NCBI RefSeq assembly: GCF_037392515.1
Contig: NC_090288.1
Coordinates: 7,867,501 to 7,931,500 of the forward strand
DNA length: 64,000 nt
DNA from: Haliotis asinina
Lineage: Eukaryota; Mollusca; Gastropoda; Lepetellida; Haliotidae
Direction: 5' to 3'
Shown here piece after piece: positions 1 through 12,125 of the stretch. The notes under the pieces were generated by a model. It was not told the DNA's origin, ran no database searches, and was given only the letters and a program-made list of their open reading frames with translations. The position numbers and the translations under genes were made by a program. Position 1 is the first letter of the stretch; the number at the start of each line of letters is the position of its first letter.

Positions 1-236
1 CAGACAACATTTTTTGGTCCTCAAAATTCAACTTATACACGGTAATATACGGTAATATACGGTACTCCCAGGTTTTCCAGTATTTCTGCATTGAAACAAA
101 AAGAAGTATGTGTTGAAAAATTATCTGGAGCCATGTAGAAGGTTAGTAGAGTGTTTACATACAATCATTGCAGTAAAGTTTGCATGAATCAGGAAGGAAG
201 TGGATGTTACATGTTATGTCTTTTTTGTATTTTTAG

Positions 237-2012
237 GTCATTGCATCTACCAGTGACAAGGCCAGTCCAAACCAGAGGTTGATTCAACTTCATGACAGCA
301 TATATAAGGCACAGAACTTGTTTGCTCCTGAGGGATATTTGTATTTCTTCAGCGATGCTCCTCATTTGGTGAAGACTGTCAGGAATAATCTTGCATCGTC
401 TGGCTGGGGTAAAACTTCCATACGTCTATTGGTATATCATGTTATTATTAAAACATATTTAAGTTGGACTCCATATTAAATACTAGAATATGTTTGACTT
501 TAATTGTCAAATAACAAGACAAGTAGGTTTATATTTTCTCATGGCGTGCAGCCACAAGTGCTTTTGTAATTTCTGCTTTACAAGATGAGCTGTACAAAGT
601 ACATCACAAAGACATGTAAAGGTTCTATTTATTTTATGAAATAGTCACCAAATTTCATCATGTTATTTCACTTGTTTTGACTTGATAAGGACACGTTTTA
701 CCTTGAAAAGTGTTAAATACCTTAAATATTATACATGCAACTGGAAATTACTGAATATTAAAATTTGTTATCTCAATCAGAATGAAGGATCTGAGCTCCT
801 ATGAGAGCACATATCCCGATTGTATGATGAGGACTATAGGAGGCAACTGAGGCGCACCCGTCTGACGGCAGAGCATGTCCATCTCACACCACAGTCAGTA
901 ATGCGAGTCTACCTTGGATCCCAGGTAAGAACTTACTCATTGTGTGAGGAACCAACTTATTGTTTTTAGATAAATTTCTGTACAAAATATACATTATTCT
1001 AAGAAATAATGTTATGTTTACTTAGGTATTCAATAATTCTGTTGGAAGAGCCTTGCAAGTGTTTGGGGGACCTGAATGTCAGGAAACAGCAAAATTTGTC
1101 CTTTTGATGGAAAAATGTTTTGATTGAATGAATGTAAGGTATGTCAAAGAGTGATTCTGAAAAACAGTGTTGGGAATCGGTTGAAATGTGACAATAGATG
1201 ATTGCTTCATTGCCAACAAACTATCAGTGAACAAATAAAAGTTTCTCAGTGTTCCAATCCAGGTTGCTGTTATTTTGCTGCAGATATTTATAACATGATG
1301 CACTTGCTATTTAAAAGTGATGACTAATCAGTCATTAATATAAACTACCTGGACTCCTCAAGAAATATTCATTCATGACGTTTCACTTTGTGAAGTGAAA
1401 TTCTAAGAAATAAACATGTTTTCAGGCTCTGACAACTTCAAAGATATGCTCCATCATCAGGTGTTTTAAACTATGAAACAGTGGTTCGAAAATCGTTTGT
1501 GACAAAATGTGATCGATTACATGGTCGTTTGGTCGCGGCAACCAATCTTTGATTATTTCAATTTATATGAACACCACTACTGAAAATCACATCGACTTAA
1601 CTCATTTGATATTTTGCTCAACTGGACAGAGGCACCAGTGGGTCTGTATTATGTACTGCTAGTCTGTCATCAGCATCTGTAAACATCTTTCTCATCAGAA
1701 ACTATAACAGTTACAAAACTGTTCATATATCAAAACAACAAGTTAAAATTTTAAACAAAAGTCATTTCTTCCTAATAAAACTTAATAAATGAAATGATTA
1801 TAAAATTCAAAATTAATTTATAACACAAATTATTGTTTCAGTCAACTCCATGATCAATGCAACCCGATTCCTCCTGCAGTGTTGTCTCCCTATGGTTCTT
1901 ACAAACAAGTTCTGTCAGAATCCACTGGAGTCTCACTTTGGAAGATATAGGTGCTTGGGAATACAGGCTGAGAATTCAACCCCTTGGACATTTGGGTGCG
2001 TTACAAAAAGTC
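237..2012 (+). pseudogene. P-element/THAP9-like transposase, 3' exons, decayed
   Basis: Four exon-like blocks with splice signals read as the catalytic part of a P-element/THAP9-type transposase. Block 1 (237-408) reads YFFSDAPHLVKTVRNNL, the family's D-x-PHLxKxxRN motif. Block 2 (781-924, phase-0 donor) reads YDEDYRRQL and then LTPQSVMRVYLGSQ. Block 3 (from 1026) continues in phase as VFNNSVGRAL and FVLLMEKCFD. Block 4 (1842-2012) reads FCQNPLESHFGRYR with AENSTPWTFG, matching the family's C-terminal FGxxR region. A TGA sits at 802-804, where the family normally has a tryptophan, and another follows KCFD near 1127. The N-terminal THAP region would lie left of the window. This is either a dead DNA transposon or a decaying domesticated gene; the intron content fits either. 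Confidence 0.72.
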
Positions 2013-5000
2013 ATTTCAGACCTGTTTAATATGGATGTTTGTTTAATAATTCAGACCTGTTTACGCTATCAAATGACTGCAACATTAATATGGTAACCTT
2101 TGCCCAATTATTAAGCCTTTTGTGTCAAATGTTGCCATAATATAATACAAAGGAAATTTTCTTCCACCAGAAGAGGACACATGTTGAAGTTGATGATGCT
2201 CCCTTGTCCAAAATAGAGAGAAAACATTACTTTGGAAATTGCAGCTACATTAGCTTTAAAGGGGCATTGATGTGCAGCAATTTCCGTGGACTGGTTGTTC
2301 CTTTTGTTATTGTTTTTTCCCATGCGTACTCGGATGATATCTCAGAATTCGTGACTGGTTCGTGACCTCTGCAGCGCAGCTCGTATGCGCAACTGAGAGT
2401 TTAATTATAAACAGATCAACTAAGGTGAAGTCATTTTTACTTCATTACAAATGTGTTATGAACACAAATCAAACACTTTGAAGGTTAGTCATCTGCCAGT
2501 GGTAGAAATGGTTAAAAAAACCTATTAGGACGGAAAAATAACAAAGCCAATGTATGTCTTTATATTTTGTCTCATAACCCGAATTATTTTATTGTCATAT
2601 TTGTATGATTTTGAAAATTAATAAAAGAACACACGGTCTGCTTATACTTATAGTAAATTTCTAACATGACTTTCTTGCACTTAACACTTTCTAACACTTA
2701 AACATTGTATAGACAGCCAATGTGGATCCTATTTTACAAACGCCCTATACGCGATCTAGTGTGTTTTTTCTGTCCTATAGATTCTGCTGAATGCTACAAC
2801 AAATAAATTAAAACAAAATGCAAATAATGAATTTAAAACAGACTAATGTTATAGCAACAATGTCAGGGCTACTACCTTGTTCAGGAATATATTCATCAAT
2901 ATCCACATAAAAGAATGATATTCTATTCATCTGTAACTGGTAAATAATCCTGCTCTATGTCGTGTGTCTTACAATAGTCTAATTTGCGAAAAAGTGACAC
3001 ATTGTTTCTGGTCTTTCACATTGGTGAAAACCTGATAAACCTCTCATTAGTCACCCAAGATAGCGCACCTGGCAACTAATTGTATGATGTCCGCCATTCT
3101 AAGTAATTTAGTTAACCAATAATGAGCAATCAATCAATCAACGCAATGGTGGTTAATTCTTTGAAGGGAGGATGTTGTTTTTACACTTGCACTTTATGAC
3201 ATGGTGTAGTCAGTATAGATTAGTACATCTACACACACTGCCTTTTGACAAATCCGCTGTAGAAGATAAAAGTAATTAATCAATCACTGTTAACGGTTAA
3301 TCCTTTGATCGATGTTTGTTTTTGTAACTCAGCTGAAAAACCCTTACATGCACATATTACATAACATGTAATACATTTGCCACATCAGACCCTAATTAAT
3401 AATGTTGAGTATTTACACCATACAGGAGAAATGCCAAATGGGAACATTTGTCTAGTAATCTGAGTGGTGTAACCACTAATTAAACCTGTTATAAATTCAT
3501 TAACTGACCATCAAGTGAATGATGACAAATAACTCGTGTAGGTTTATTCCATCAAACACGAGTTACAGCAAGGAAGATGTAATCTCTGTGCCGCATGCAG
3601 TCTGAAAACACTAATCTTATGAGCCAAAACTGTTTTGAGGATACCAATGGAACTTCGTTGTTACATAAGGAATACATACAGGCATTTGTTGTGTACTTGG
3701 GTAAATAGGTGTAATCAGGGTTTTTTTTATGTAAGAAAATTTTCAGATTTTTCTGTCAATGGCAAAGTTGTTGTTTTTAGTTTATGAATTCAAATAAATC
3801 AACTGTGTGTTTTTATTATCATAGATCATAAACCAGGGTAGCTACCAAAGCTACAAAAATTTACGCATGATTTTTGCTATGACAGCTGGGCCAACCCTCA
3901 AAACTATCTAAATATAAAGCTTTGGAATCTTTCAGACTTATATGAAACAAATGGCTTGCCACATTCCTGTTGACATCATATATTTACATGACATGATTAA
4001 ATATCAAGGTAAACAACGCAGAAATAGGATCAAATGGGATCAGTCACTATACCATCCGGGCATCAGGAAAAAACTACACTGCTGGGATATTTTGTTACAT
4101 TCAGTCAAGGAATACCATGGATATTTTTAAATAATGGCATATGATGGGCATCCTGCCTCCTGACTGTTTAGGGTGAAGAAATTCTGCTGATGTGGGCAGG
4201 AGCCCAGTCCCTTTGTCCGTCACGGTCGAGGGAGCGGGAGCTGACCAATTTGCAGCTTGGTTTCGTAGTAAGAACGTTGGCGAGAAACATTATTCACTCC
4301 GCATCAGTGCCCCTATAACCCATTTATGCATATCATACCTTCCTGGGACTGGTACTCCAAAAGTAATTTCTCTCCTATTATTGCAGATAGAAACTTGCAG
4401 TATAGAAATTAATGAAACTAAATCGTTCAGTGGTTGAACCATTAACGTTACTAGTAAAGTTCTTTAAGCATGACCACTTCCAGAGGTCACTGATACTCTT
4501 TGTGTGACAATGACTTGAATGTTAATTGACAAAATGCCTGAAGATTTAAAGTGCCAGCCACTGGGTGAGCTTGGGGTCTTGAGTGATAGCCTTGAGTACA
4601 AGAAATCCACCTTGAGGCAAAAAATGTTGTGATGCAAATTTCAGGCAATTTAAAAATGGGATCGATGTGAAAAATTAGGGTGTTCCATATCCCTTTTTAC
4701 TTTTCTTTCTTCACAATGCACTCGTTTCACAATTTTACAATCTGAGAAAAACACTGATGTCTTGGGGAAACATTACCTGCATTTCATAAAGTTTTTAACA
4801 TGAGTTAACCCTTTTATCTGTATTAACCAATGTAATGATGTTTTTTTGTATGGATTATGCTAAAAAAAATGGTTTGGTTGAAAATAGGTGGTCTGTCAGC
4901 CTGTACTTATTGTTGATCGTCACAGTATCTCAGAAGCTATACATGCTTGCTTTGAAAGATGGATATGCATGACAACATGAACCCATAGATGTCTGACCTG

Positions 5001-5142
5001 TGCAGGTTGTAATTGATGTTCATGATTCCATGCTTGTGACTAATGGGATTAGGGTGGTCAGACTGACTGACTTGTTCGACACATATCATATACCAGTTGC
5101 ATAGATCGATGCTCCTGCTGTTGTTCACAGCATTTTCAACAG
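2013..5142. other. AT-rich intergenic stretch, no gene recognised
   Basis: No coding similarity, RNA gene or clear repeat was recognised. Short open frames near 2,111, 3,942 and 4,192 resemble nothing I know. Base composition is strongly AT-rich. Confidence 0.5.
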
Positions 5143-5336
5143 AAAATGTGGAACATTCTAGGCCACCAGGTCAAGCAGAGGGAACCTCCAATCAATTCCC
5201 TGCAGGAATTGTCCCAAGCTTTGGTGGAGGAGTGGAACAGAATACCATTGAGGAGGATCCAGGGGCTCATTGAGAGCATGAGACGTCATGTCAGAGTGAC
5301 CATTGCTGTCAGAGGTGGATACACAGGATATTGAAG
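5143..5336 (+). mobile_element. Tc1-like transposase, C-terminal fragment
   Basis: The frame from 5146 reads MWNILGHQVKQREPP, then ELSQALVEEWNRIP, then LIESMRRHV and RGGYTGY, ending at a stop near 5334. These are the last ~60 residues of Tc1-family transposases, after the third catalytic acidic residue (usual order: NPIExxWxxLxxxVxxR, LxEEWxxIP, SMxxR, xxGGxTxY). The DNA-binding and earlier catalytic parts are not recognisable upstream, so this is a 5'-truncated or badly decayed copy. A right-end inverted repeat may lie near 5,630-5,660, but no partner was found. Confidence 0.75.
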
Positions 5337-7135
5337 ACATTTCTCTGTGTGAAACTGTCCCATATGAAGGACAATTTCTATGCACATTCGATGTCTTGTG
5401 TTCATTTAATAACTGTGGGTGGCAATACTTTTCAGGTGCTTGTTTTGGCTGGTATTGTTGTCATTGAAAGATGTTGCCTCAGATTCATGTATTACCATTT
5501 TTTACAGGTGATTTGCCAATGAAAAGTGAGAAAGATACCTAAAGATCACAAATATCCCATTCAATGGTCTTTGAATACCATTTTCTTTCGCACAGTCATC
5601 TTTATGCACCACAACTTTCTTAAACTGAGGGTGGTGCGTTACTTTTGATGAGGTGTATTTTTGACAATTATGTTATTGAATAAAAATGTGAATGAAAAAC
5701 AAAATAATTTCACATCAGATTTCAATTTTAGTCATATTGTAATAAAACTACATCCTACTGATGATGCATTCAGTGACAAATTAATGTCATTAAGTTGATG
5801 TATATGCAAGGTTTGAATTAGTCAGTGGCCCCCTGGCCTGTGACAAGTAAAAGGCCAGTAAGCCCAGCATATCTTTGGAGTTTTCATTGTCATTTTGTAA
5901 GTTTCCACTATCTCCAAGTTGTTACGGTAATTCAACAGTATGTGTTTTCTTCTTTATTCTTCATGGAATTACGTCACTTTGTAACATTTTGTTTTCATTG
6001 TACATTCACACTTTGAGTTAGAGAATTATTGAGTGATCTTGTAATTTCCAAGCATAGAGAATTATTGAGTGATCTTGTAATTTCCACGCATAGTGTATCC
6101 ACGCATAGTATATTCTTTCGACCCTGTGGATATGTGAGATATATAAGCTTTGAGAAACTCTTACCAAATGCCACTTTGTAGTACTTTGCCATTGTCCTTT
6201 CTCTGTTAACGCCACTGATTTTTGAATCCCGGGAGAGGCACTTTTCAAAATCGTTCAGCAATACGCTGCTGACTTTGGATGCTGAAAATTATGTTTTCAA
6301 GTAATGGAATTTAATTTCAGTGGATTTAACAATACTGGTGATGTAATGTAACATGAGGTTCTTAGTGACTGACAGTTCTCTCCTACACATGTGACTCATT
6401 CTGAATCATTTAATTAACGGAACATATTTGAACAAATTATTGTTGTTCTGCAAAACTGAACACCTTGAAATATTGAAGAAAATCATGTCCTAAAAAATTC
6501 TGATTATACCTGTACGTTCATTTCTCTGTCATTTTTTAAGGAAGTGACATTTCTGTTTTATCACATATTTATTTTACTCAGTTTCATTACTCAGAAGCCT
6601 CACCTAAATTAATGTATCAGCTTCTGTCTCTAAAATCTCCTCAAATTCATCCATCATTGTGTTTAAAATATCATCCATTTCTGGCTGTACATTTGAAATG
6701 ATGAAACAGTTAGCTATCTGCTGTAATAATCATGTCATGTTAGAAAGTAGTAAGTGAAAATGGACAGCAATCTTTGGTAGATCAGGGAGACGCCATTATC
6801 ATTGTCACATATTTATTAATTCTTTTCATCGAGTTATCACATATAAGTGACCCTGTGAAGTTTTTTTAATTCTGATCAAGGCACAATAATTACTGATCAT
6901 ATTCAGAGCGATATAAAATAGGCCGTATATTTTAAAGATTGCCCACTTAACAACCATCAAAGTTAGATCTACAGGCTATAGTAATTGGACAAAAGTATTT
7001 GTCATTTGGCGTACTTTCCATAGACTTGCATATATACATGAGTATTCAACGTACCATAAGTACTTGTGAATTCTCAGTTGATTTTTGAACGAACTACGCT
7101 ACAACCACAAAATTTGGGGTTATTTGGGGGGAACA
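5337..7135. other. Intergenic, with one short tandem duplication
   Basis: No gene was recognised. The only structured element is the short tandem duplication at 6,021-6,108, listed separately. Confidence 0.5.
6021..6108. repeat. 36-bp tandem duplication
   Basis: A 36-bp unit starting gagaattattgagtgatctt occurs at 6,021-6,056 and 6,057-6,092 with one difference. It is followed by a second partial duplication around cacgcatag. Because 36 is divisible by three, it creates a repeated open frame on the minus strand that has no other support. Confidence 0.85.
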
Positions 7136-7438
7136 GGTCAAAATGGCCACACTACAAGGTTCCCTCCCATTACGACTACTCTCCAACTGGACTACTCATT
7201 AAATACACAAACTTAATGGACGACTGATTTCTAATTACTACCTGTCACCCCTATCATGCGACTCTTGGATCAGTTCATTTTCAACAAAAATATAAACACA
7301 CGTGTAATCTCATGTTTATTTTACATACAACACATTACACATTTATCACACATTTATCACATAGCGCATTTAATTTGTCGCATAGCCAAAATAGTCATCA
7401 CTGAATGTTGCTAGGTACAGGTATATCGTGCACAGTGT

Positions 7439-7818
7439 TCAGTCTAATTTCAGCAATCTTCCTGCAGCGTCCACGAACTCCAAGGGTGTCTTCTGGTTGT
7501 TCTGCAGCTGGGTCTTCAGGTTCTGCAGACGAGTGTCCAGTTGAACATACTTCCTCTTCCTGGGTGGAGGGTTGGCACCATGCATCATCTGAGCAAGCAG
7601 TCTTCTGTTTGAGGATTCCAAGGACTTGATGGTGGAGATGAAACTGAAGATGTTGGGATGACAGCGCTGCACAGTTTGGTTCAGGTGATGGTGCCAACCC
7701 TCTAGGTGGTTGTTTGTTCTCGGCCCTTCAGTGTTGTTGTGGTTCCAGACAGCAATGGGGAATCTAGCACCGAAGTCCACCCAGTTGTTCACGATGTAGT
7801 CTTTAAACCGCCCAGGTT
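7439..7818 (-). pseudogene. MULE transposase C-terminal fragment
   Basis: A second minus-strand frame overlaps the end of the FLYWCH frame and reads FKDYIVNNWVDFG, then IAVWNHN, then GPRTNNHLEGWHHHLN, ending AAGRLLKLD and a stop. This is the typical C-terminus of animal MULE transposases (WNxx...RTNNxxEGxHxxLN). It lies in a different frame from the FLYWCH part, and the DDE core between them is gone, so the element cannot make a normal transposase. Confidence 0.7.
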
Positions 7819-8319
7819 AGCCCAGGAACCCTCTATGTTGACCGATGCTAGGTCCTTTGGAAGTGCAGGCGTTGTCTTGCGTCGGTGACGATACAGTCCA
7901 GACTTCACAGAGCACAGGGGCGGGACAGTGGCGGCAGCTTCTACAGGGATGTTGTTGATTTCGTCGTTGTAGATTTGTTGAATTGCAGTCGTTTCTTCAC
8001 GGGAGCGCTTGCGGAGGTTGCTGATCAACTTCATTGATGTCTCATCTTCTGGTGGGTGGTTGTGTGCTCCTGTAACAGTACGAATGAATTCGCCAACTGT
8101 AGAGATGTTTCCTTTGCATCCAGTCTGAGCACATCTCCAGTAGACTGCAGTATCTCCAGTGCGGTTCAGCTTGTATCTATAGCTCTGATGTATAACCTGC
8201 CGGGCTCCTCTCTGTGATATCACAAACTCTGCTCTCTGAACATTCGCCATAGTTATAACATGAAATTTCCATTCCAATCTTATATAGTTAAGTTTTGAAA
8301 AACTGAGACGTTGAGACAT
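7789..8319 (-). CDS. FLYWCH zinc-finger segment of the MULE protein
   Basis: This open frame of up to 176 codons probably starts at the internal Met of MANVQRAEF. It contains a FLYWCH-type zinc-binding domain: F near the start, then RGARQVIHQSYRY, YWRCAQTGCKGN and GAHNHP, giving the W-x-C...C...H-x-H ligand pattern. FLYWCH domains bind DNA and are commonly fused to MULE transposases in animals. The frame runs to IEGSWANLGG, a point where MULE proteins normally continue into the transposase domain, and stops soon after. The break is the edge of an internal deletion. Confidence 0.7.
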   Translation of the reverse strand: MSQRLSFSKLNYIRLEWKFHVITMANVQRAEFVISQRGARQVIHQSYRYKLNRTGDTAVYWRCAQTGCKGNISTVGEFIRTVTGAHNHPPEDETSMKLISNLRKRSREETTAIQQIYNDEINNIPVEAAATVPPLCSVKSGLYRHRRKTTPALPKDLASVNIEGSWANLGGLKTTS

Positions 8320-9397
8320 TTAACTCTCTACTACCTCTTGCTACTACTCCTTTGTTTTGCATTGAAGCTTGTTTGTTTGTTTATACAAGAATACTTTGAT
8401 CAGTTCTTTTAAGGATCATCACAAACACAACTTTAAAGATGCAATCAGATAAAACTGATGTTTGTATAAACAAATAGCTGATCAAACAAGTGAGGATTAT
8501 CAATCCGTCCTGTTTCCTGGTTGTTTAATTATTTTTTTTTAAATGTTATGTTCTTTACTTAACTAAGTCAGTGGAATGAGTCCATTATTATAAAGGGTGC
8601 CTAATTGAAATGAGTATTTCAACAGTAGTCGAGTTGGGAAGTAGTCCAGTTGGAGAGTAGTCGTATTGGGAGGACACCCACTACAAAATGGCCACACTGA
8701 CCCTAGTCAAAATGGCCACACAAAAAAGTCAAGATGACTTTTATTACTTTTCAACACTCATCGAACTTGTATTATATCATATGAAAGTGTAAATATAGCA
8801 CAAACATAATGTATTATGTAATATTTATTAAGTATATTTTCATTTTAGTCTTCAGGAGATCAGTCCACTTATCCTCTAATTGGCTCGTTAATTACTAATC
8901 AACATATGATTACATACACTGTGTAAACTGATTTAATATGTGAGTCTAGAAGTGCCTCATTAACTAGCGGCCATCTTTTGTAATTGTTCTTATACTTTTC
9001 AGGTGAAGGAAGCAGCATTGGCCAATCTTCAGGAGGACTGTTGGAATGATCAAATGTTTTACTAGACTATTAGAAGATAAGACTTGGACTAGAAGTAACT
9101 GATAAACAGTAAAAATAAAGTAAAAAGGTGCTTGGACATGAATAAAGAACATATATATTTGTTATTTGTATAAAATGATTTGTTTATGCTTAATAAACGT
9201 CAAGTTTTGTTTGAGATAACTTCTTTCCTCATTTTTACACCTTGGTATCAAAATCGCAAATGTTATGAGTATTAAAGTATAGCAGAGACCATATGGTCTC
9301 TGAGTATAGTAAAATATTGTGTGGTCATTTCGCCTTTTTTAGTATGGCCATTTTGACTAGGAGTTTGTGGCCGTTTTGTCGTGTCGCCATTTTGATT

Positions 9398-9918
9398 AGG
9401 ACTCTTATTTTGGTTTTTGCTTGAAAATACAGAGAGCTCTCGGCTACGCTTCAGATTGGTAGACGGAAGATATGTTATTAGTGGACTAACTGACAGAAAA
9501 GTTTAACCAAAACTCAATTCCAAAAAACAGTTATGCAGTACGTGACAAAAAATATAAAGTCTGGAAATCACGTCACGTGTTTTACTGTCATTCCTAAACA
9601 AGATATGCATCTGACCGTTATTGCTTATCTTTAAGTCATTTTGACATTTTAGTTTCATTTAAAATAGATATTGGTGTTATTTATTTATTCGTTTAGTAGA
9701 GCAGATCCATGAAAGACTCAGCAATTGCCGCACCGTTACAAGCAGTTAACCTGAAGTGAAGATCCCAAACTATCGCGTACGGAACCTACTTGTATTGGTG
9801 TCACGCGAATCTCGTGAGTGTTGGCATTCCTGTCTTTCTCCAGTTCTGTCTTCTATGGCTTGACTAATCGTTATACCTTAGTTACAAGATAGAAATCAAC
9901 ACGTAACATGAGCCTCAC
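9398..9918. other. Non-coding, left edge of the gene array
   Basis: No exon 2 or exon 3 of the ZAP-like family is visible to the left of the orphan first exon E, either here or anywhere in 1-9,918. Nothing else was recognised. Confidence 0.5.
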
Positions 9919-9979
9919 CGTCACGACCTTGTCCTTGTCCCCGATGTTGTCCCAAGAGGTCCTCGATGCGCCTCCTCAT
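9919..9979 (-). pseudogene. Orphan first exon E of the ZAP-like family (RG/QG-rich)
   Basis: The frame starts MRRRIEDLLGQHRGQGQGRD and ends with one extra base before a GTGAGG donor, the same phase-1 donor as the first exons of copies A, B, C and D. It is the shortest of the five (20 codons plus one base). No zinc-finger exon lies downstream on the minus strand within this window. It may be a leftover of a deleted copy, or it may splice to an exon beyond the left edge. Confidence 0.6.
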
Positions 9980-10529
9980 AGCTGATGCTGTAGTGATCAC
10001 TGTATTGTCTAAGCCCAGACGCGATTTCTTTACAGGCTGTGTACAGCGTCAACCAACAAACAAGTGATATGGTTGTCAGTACTCACAAAGATACCTGTCT
10101 TTCCTCTTTTTGTGTACATCCAGTGTAACAATTTTAAAATGATCACCATACATCTGTAAACACACGTGGCAGCAGATCTTCTGTGTGTTACTGATTGTTC
10201 AATAATCGCCTTGTACAGTATATCTCACGTCAGACTGATCACATTTCAGTGAAGGGCGACAAAGTCTGGTGGACAGCTCGTGTGCACCACAAAGCCTCGA
10301 CTAGGCTAAGCCTGCAACGCTGAATGTATAGGTTTGCATGATTCGGTCTCGTATGTTGTCATTCCAATTTCCAGGAAGAGCCTTTCCAAGTAGAGTCAGT
10401 TGTACCTCCGAGAAGTCTACACATGTAAGTTCACGAAATCGAAACCGACAGTGGGACGCTTGCTAGTACGTTAGTTGTGAAGTTGTCTCCCTTACTGGCT
10501 GGTTTGACGGGTTATGTGCTCATTCTTTA

Positions 10530-10840
10530 TTAGTTTATTCTACTCCACACTCGACAGTATTCCATTGTTATGACAGTCTGTGCCATACATGTGAGTGATC
10601 AGTATCATGAACATTGATCTACTCAATTTAGTTACGATGAAATGTGTCCTGTTTATCAACGGACTCGGCAACATTCGAGCTATATGGCGGCGATCTGTAA
10701 ATAACTGACTCAGGACCAAATAATCCAAAGATCAACACCACGGGCATCACCAAGCCTGACAACTCTATCCCTTTCGTCGCCTTTTATGACAATCATGGGA
10801 TGCTAAGGGCCAATTCTAATCCAGATCCTCACGGATTTCA
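10530..10840 (-). repeat. Decayed abalone-type SINE pieces
   Basis: Two consecutive degraded pieces carry the motifs gacagtattcca, agctatatggcggcg, caatccaaagatcaacacca-like text and cgccttttatgacaatcatgg. The same composite is found at 29,450-29,805 and 43,770-44,145, so it predates duplication of the units. Confidence 0.6.
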
Positions 10841-11835
10841 GACATCAAGACTTCAATAAATAATCAAGAACTGGTACGTTTTAGTCTGGAACTCAGGGAA
10901 GAGTATTTCACCGATGCAATCTTTTCAAAAGACATCAATCCAAAGAAACAGCTGACAAAACCTGTAGTTCAGCACCAGCAGCTGAACCTAAAAAGATGGC
11001 CCTGGTTACCCTTCCTGGAACTTAACACTGACGGAGACAGAACAAGGGTCAGGCGGTTCTGAGTTATTAGACTGAGGCACATTCGTGATACTCTACGTCA
11101 CTATATACGGAATGTACGTCAGACAGCCTATTTTCGAAGCTGTCTTTACTACGACCAATCTCAGCGACTTACGAATCTAAAAACCACTGCCCTTCACCCC
11201 CTATGTTACTTGCCACTCAGTATCTCAGTGGGTTGTCACTATAAAGGAATGTCCGTCCGGCAGCCTTTTCTCGAAGCTGTCTTACCTACTATCAGTCACA
11301 GCGACTTAGGAATCTAAAGACCATTGCCATCAAACTATCGCAAGAGTCATTTTCTTGCCAAACAAATCCTAGGCAAAAGAGAGAGAACTGTGTGGAGTGT
11401 TCAAAGCCACTAGTTTTCTGAGACAATTTCGTCAGTTGAAATTCATTCTTTGAACCGATATTGCAAGTATATGCCTACATATACGCATGCGCTTACAAAC
11501 AGAGAGGCAGCAATAAACGCTGGAGTTTACATTGCACCCACAATGATCCTGAGATTTCAACGGATCTACTTTCGGTCTGAGCAACGAGTAGCCGTTTATC
11601 GTTATGAAATAAGCGTGACGTTCTATAAATAGGTTTCGAAGAAGTTATCACAACAACAGTTCATGGATCTGACAGAATGTAAAGGGAGGTAATATCTCGT
11701 TATCAGGTTAAGTGGCTTGTTCCAGGAAGTACGCAAATCTATAATACATGACGTAATGGTTAATGTAAGTGGTTTACAATGCTGGGTAGACTGAGTAAAA
11801 CGTGGGTGATCGAATATGGTTTTAAGCCGTTTTAA

Positions 11836-12000
11836 CAATATTCAAGCAATGTGGGGACTTCACACATCGATGGGAAATGGGCTCCACATGTGCACACGGC
11901 ACCCAGACCCATAACCCGGGTCTTCAGCGTGACAAACGAGAGCTTTTACCGTTACCCCACCACCCCCCTTAGTCAAGTAGGTGAAAGCGTATGTGTTAGA
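11836..12000 (-). repeat. tRNA-derived SINE, degraded
   Basis: Reverse-oriented SINE with motifs caatgtggggacttca, ggtcttcagcgtgacaaacg and taccccaccacccc, the complement of a tRNA-like head with an RNA polymerase III B-box relic. It is paralogous to 24,484-24,655 and 44,777-44,962. Confidence 0.6.
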
Positions 12001-12125
12001 TACCGATTACCTAGAACCATAGGTATTCATATTGATTTTGTTATGTCTCGACACACGGCATTCTATCATAACAGTTCAATACACAACACGAAGAGGCCTT
12101 TTTCCTCCTATACTGACTAGGTATA

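Larger units (their letters stand above)
7158..8678 (-). mobile_element. Mutator-like (MULE) transposon with FLYWCH domain, internally deleted
   Basis: The ends are 39-bp inverted repeats (7158-7196 and 8640-8678) with three mismatches, flanked by the 8-bp target duplication cactacaa at 7150-7157 and 8679-8686. Mutator-like elements typically make 8-11 bp duplications. The body encodes MULE protein parts on the minus strand (listed separately). At about 1.5 kb it is much shorter than a complete MULE, because the central DDE catalytic region is missing. Confidence 0.85.
7136..9397. mobile_element. Unclassified DNA transposon with ~75-bp inverted ends, split by a MULE
   Basis: When the inner Mutator-like element (7158-8678) and one copy of its target duplication are ignored, the left end (7136-7157 joined to 8687-8738) aligns over its full length with the reverse complement of 9323-9397. 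Both arms carry three spaced copies of a caaaatggccac-like motif. The element is therefore about 0.75 kb without the insert. Its interior has one exon-like segment: an acceptor at 9001-9002, a 20-codon frame 9003-9062 ending in TAG, and AATAAA at 9141. No transposase was recognised, so it is probably non-autonomous. Its superfamily and target duplication could not be fixed. Confidence 0.65.
9980..12125. other. Upstream region of copy E: repeats, no gene
   Basis: This is presumed 5'-flanking sequence of exon E. It holds SINE remnants (10,530-10,840 and 11,836-12,000) and a diverged tandem duplication of roughly 100-140 bp (11,098-11,200 and 11,235-11,335). Large parts are paralogous to 29.1-30.3 kb upstream of exon D. 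Confidence 0.55.

Noticed and set aside
4192-4437. 81-codon frame near 4.2 kb
   Set aside because: No domain recognised, no splice support, and no paralogue in the window.
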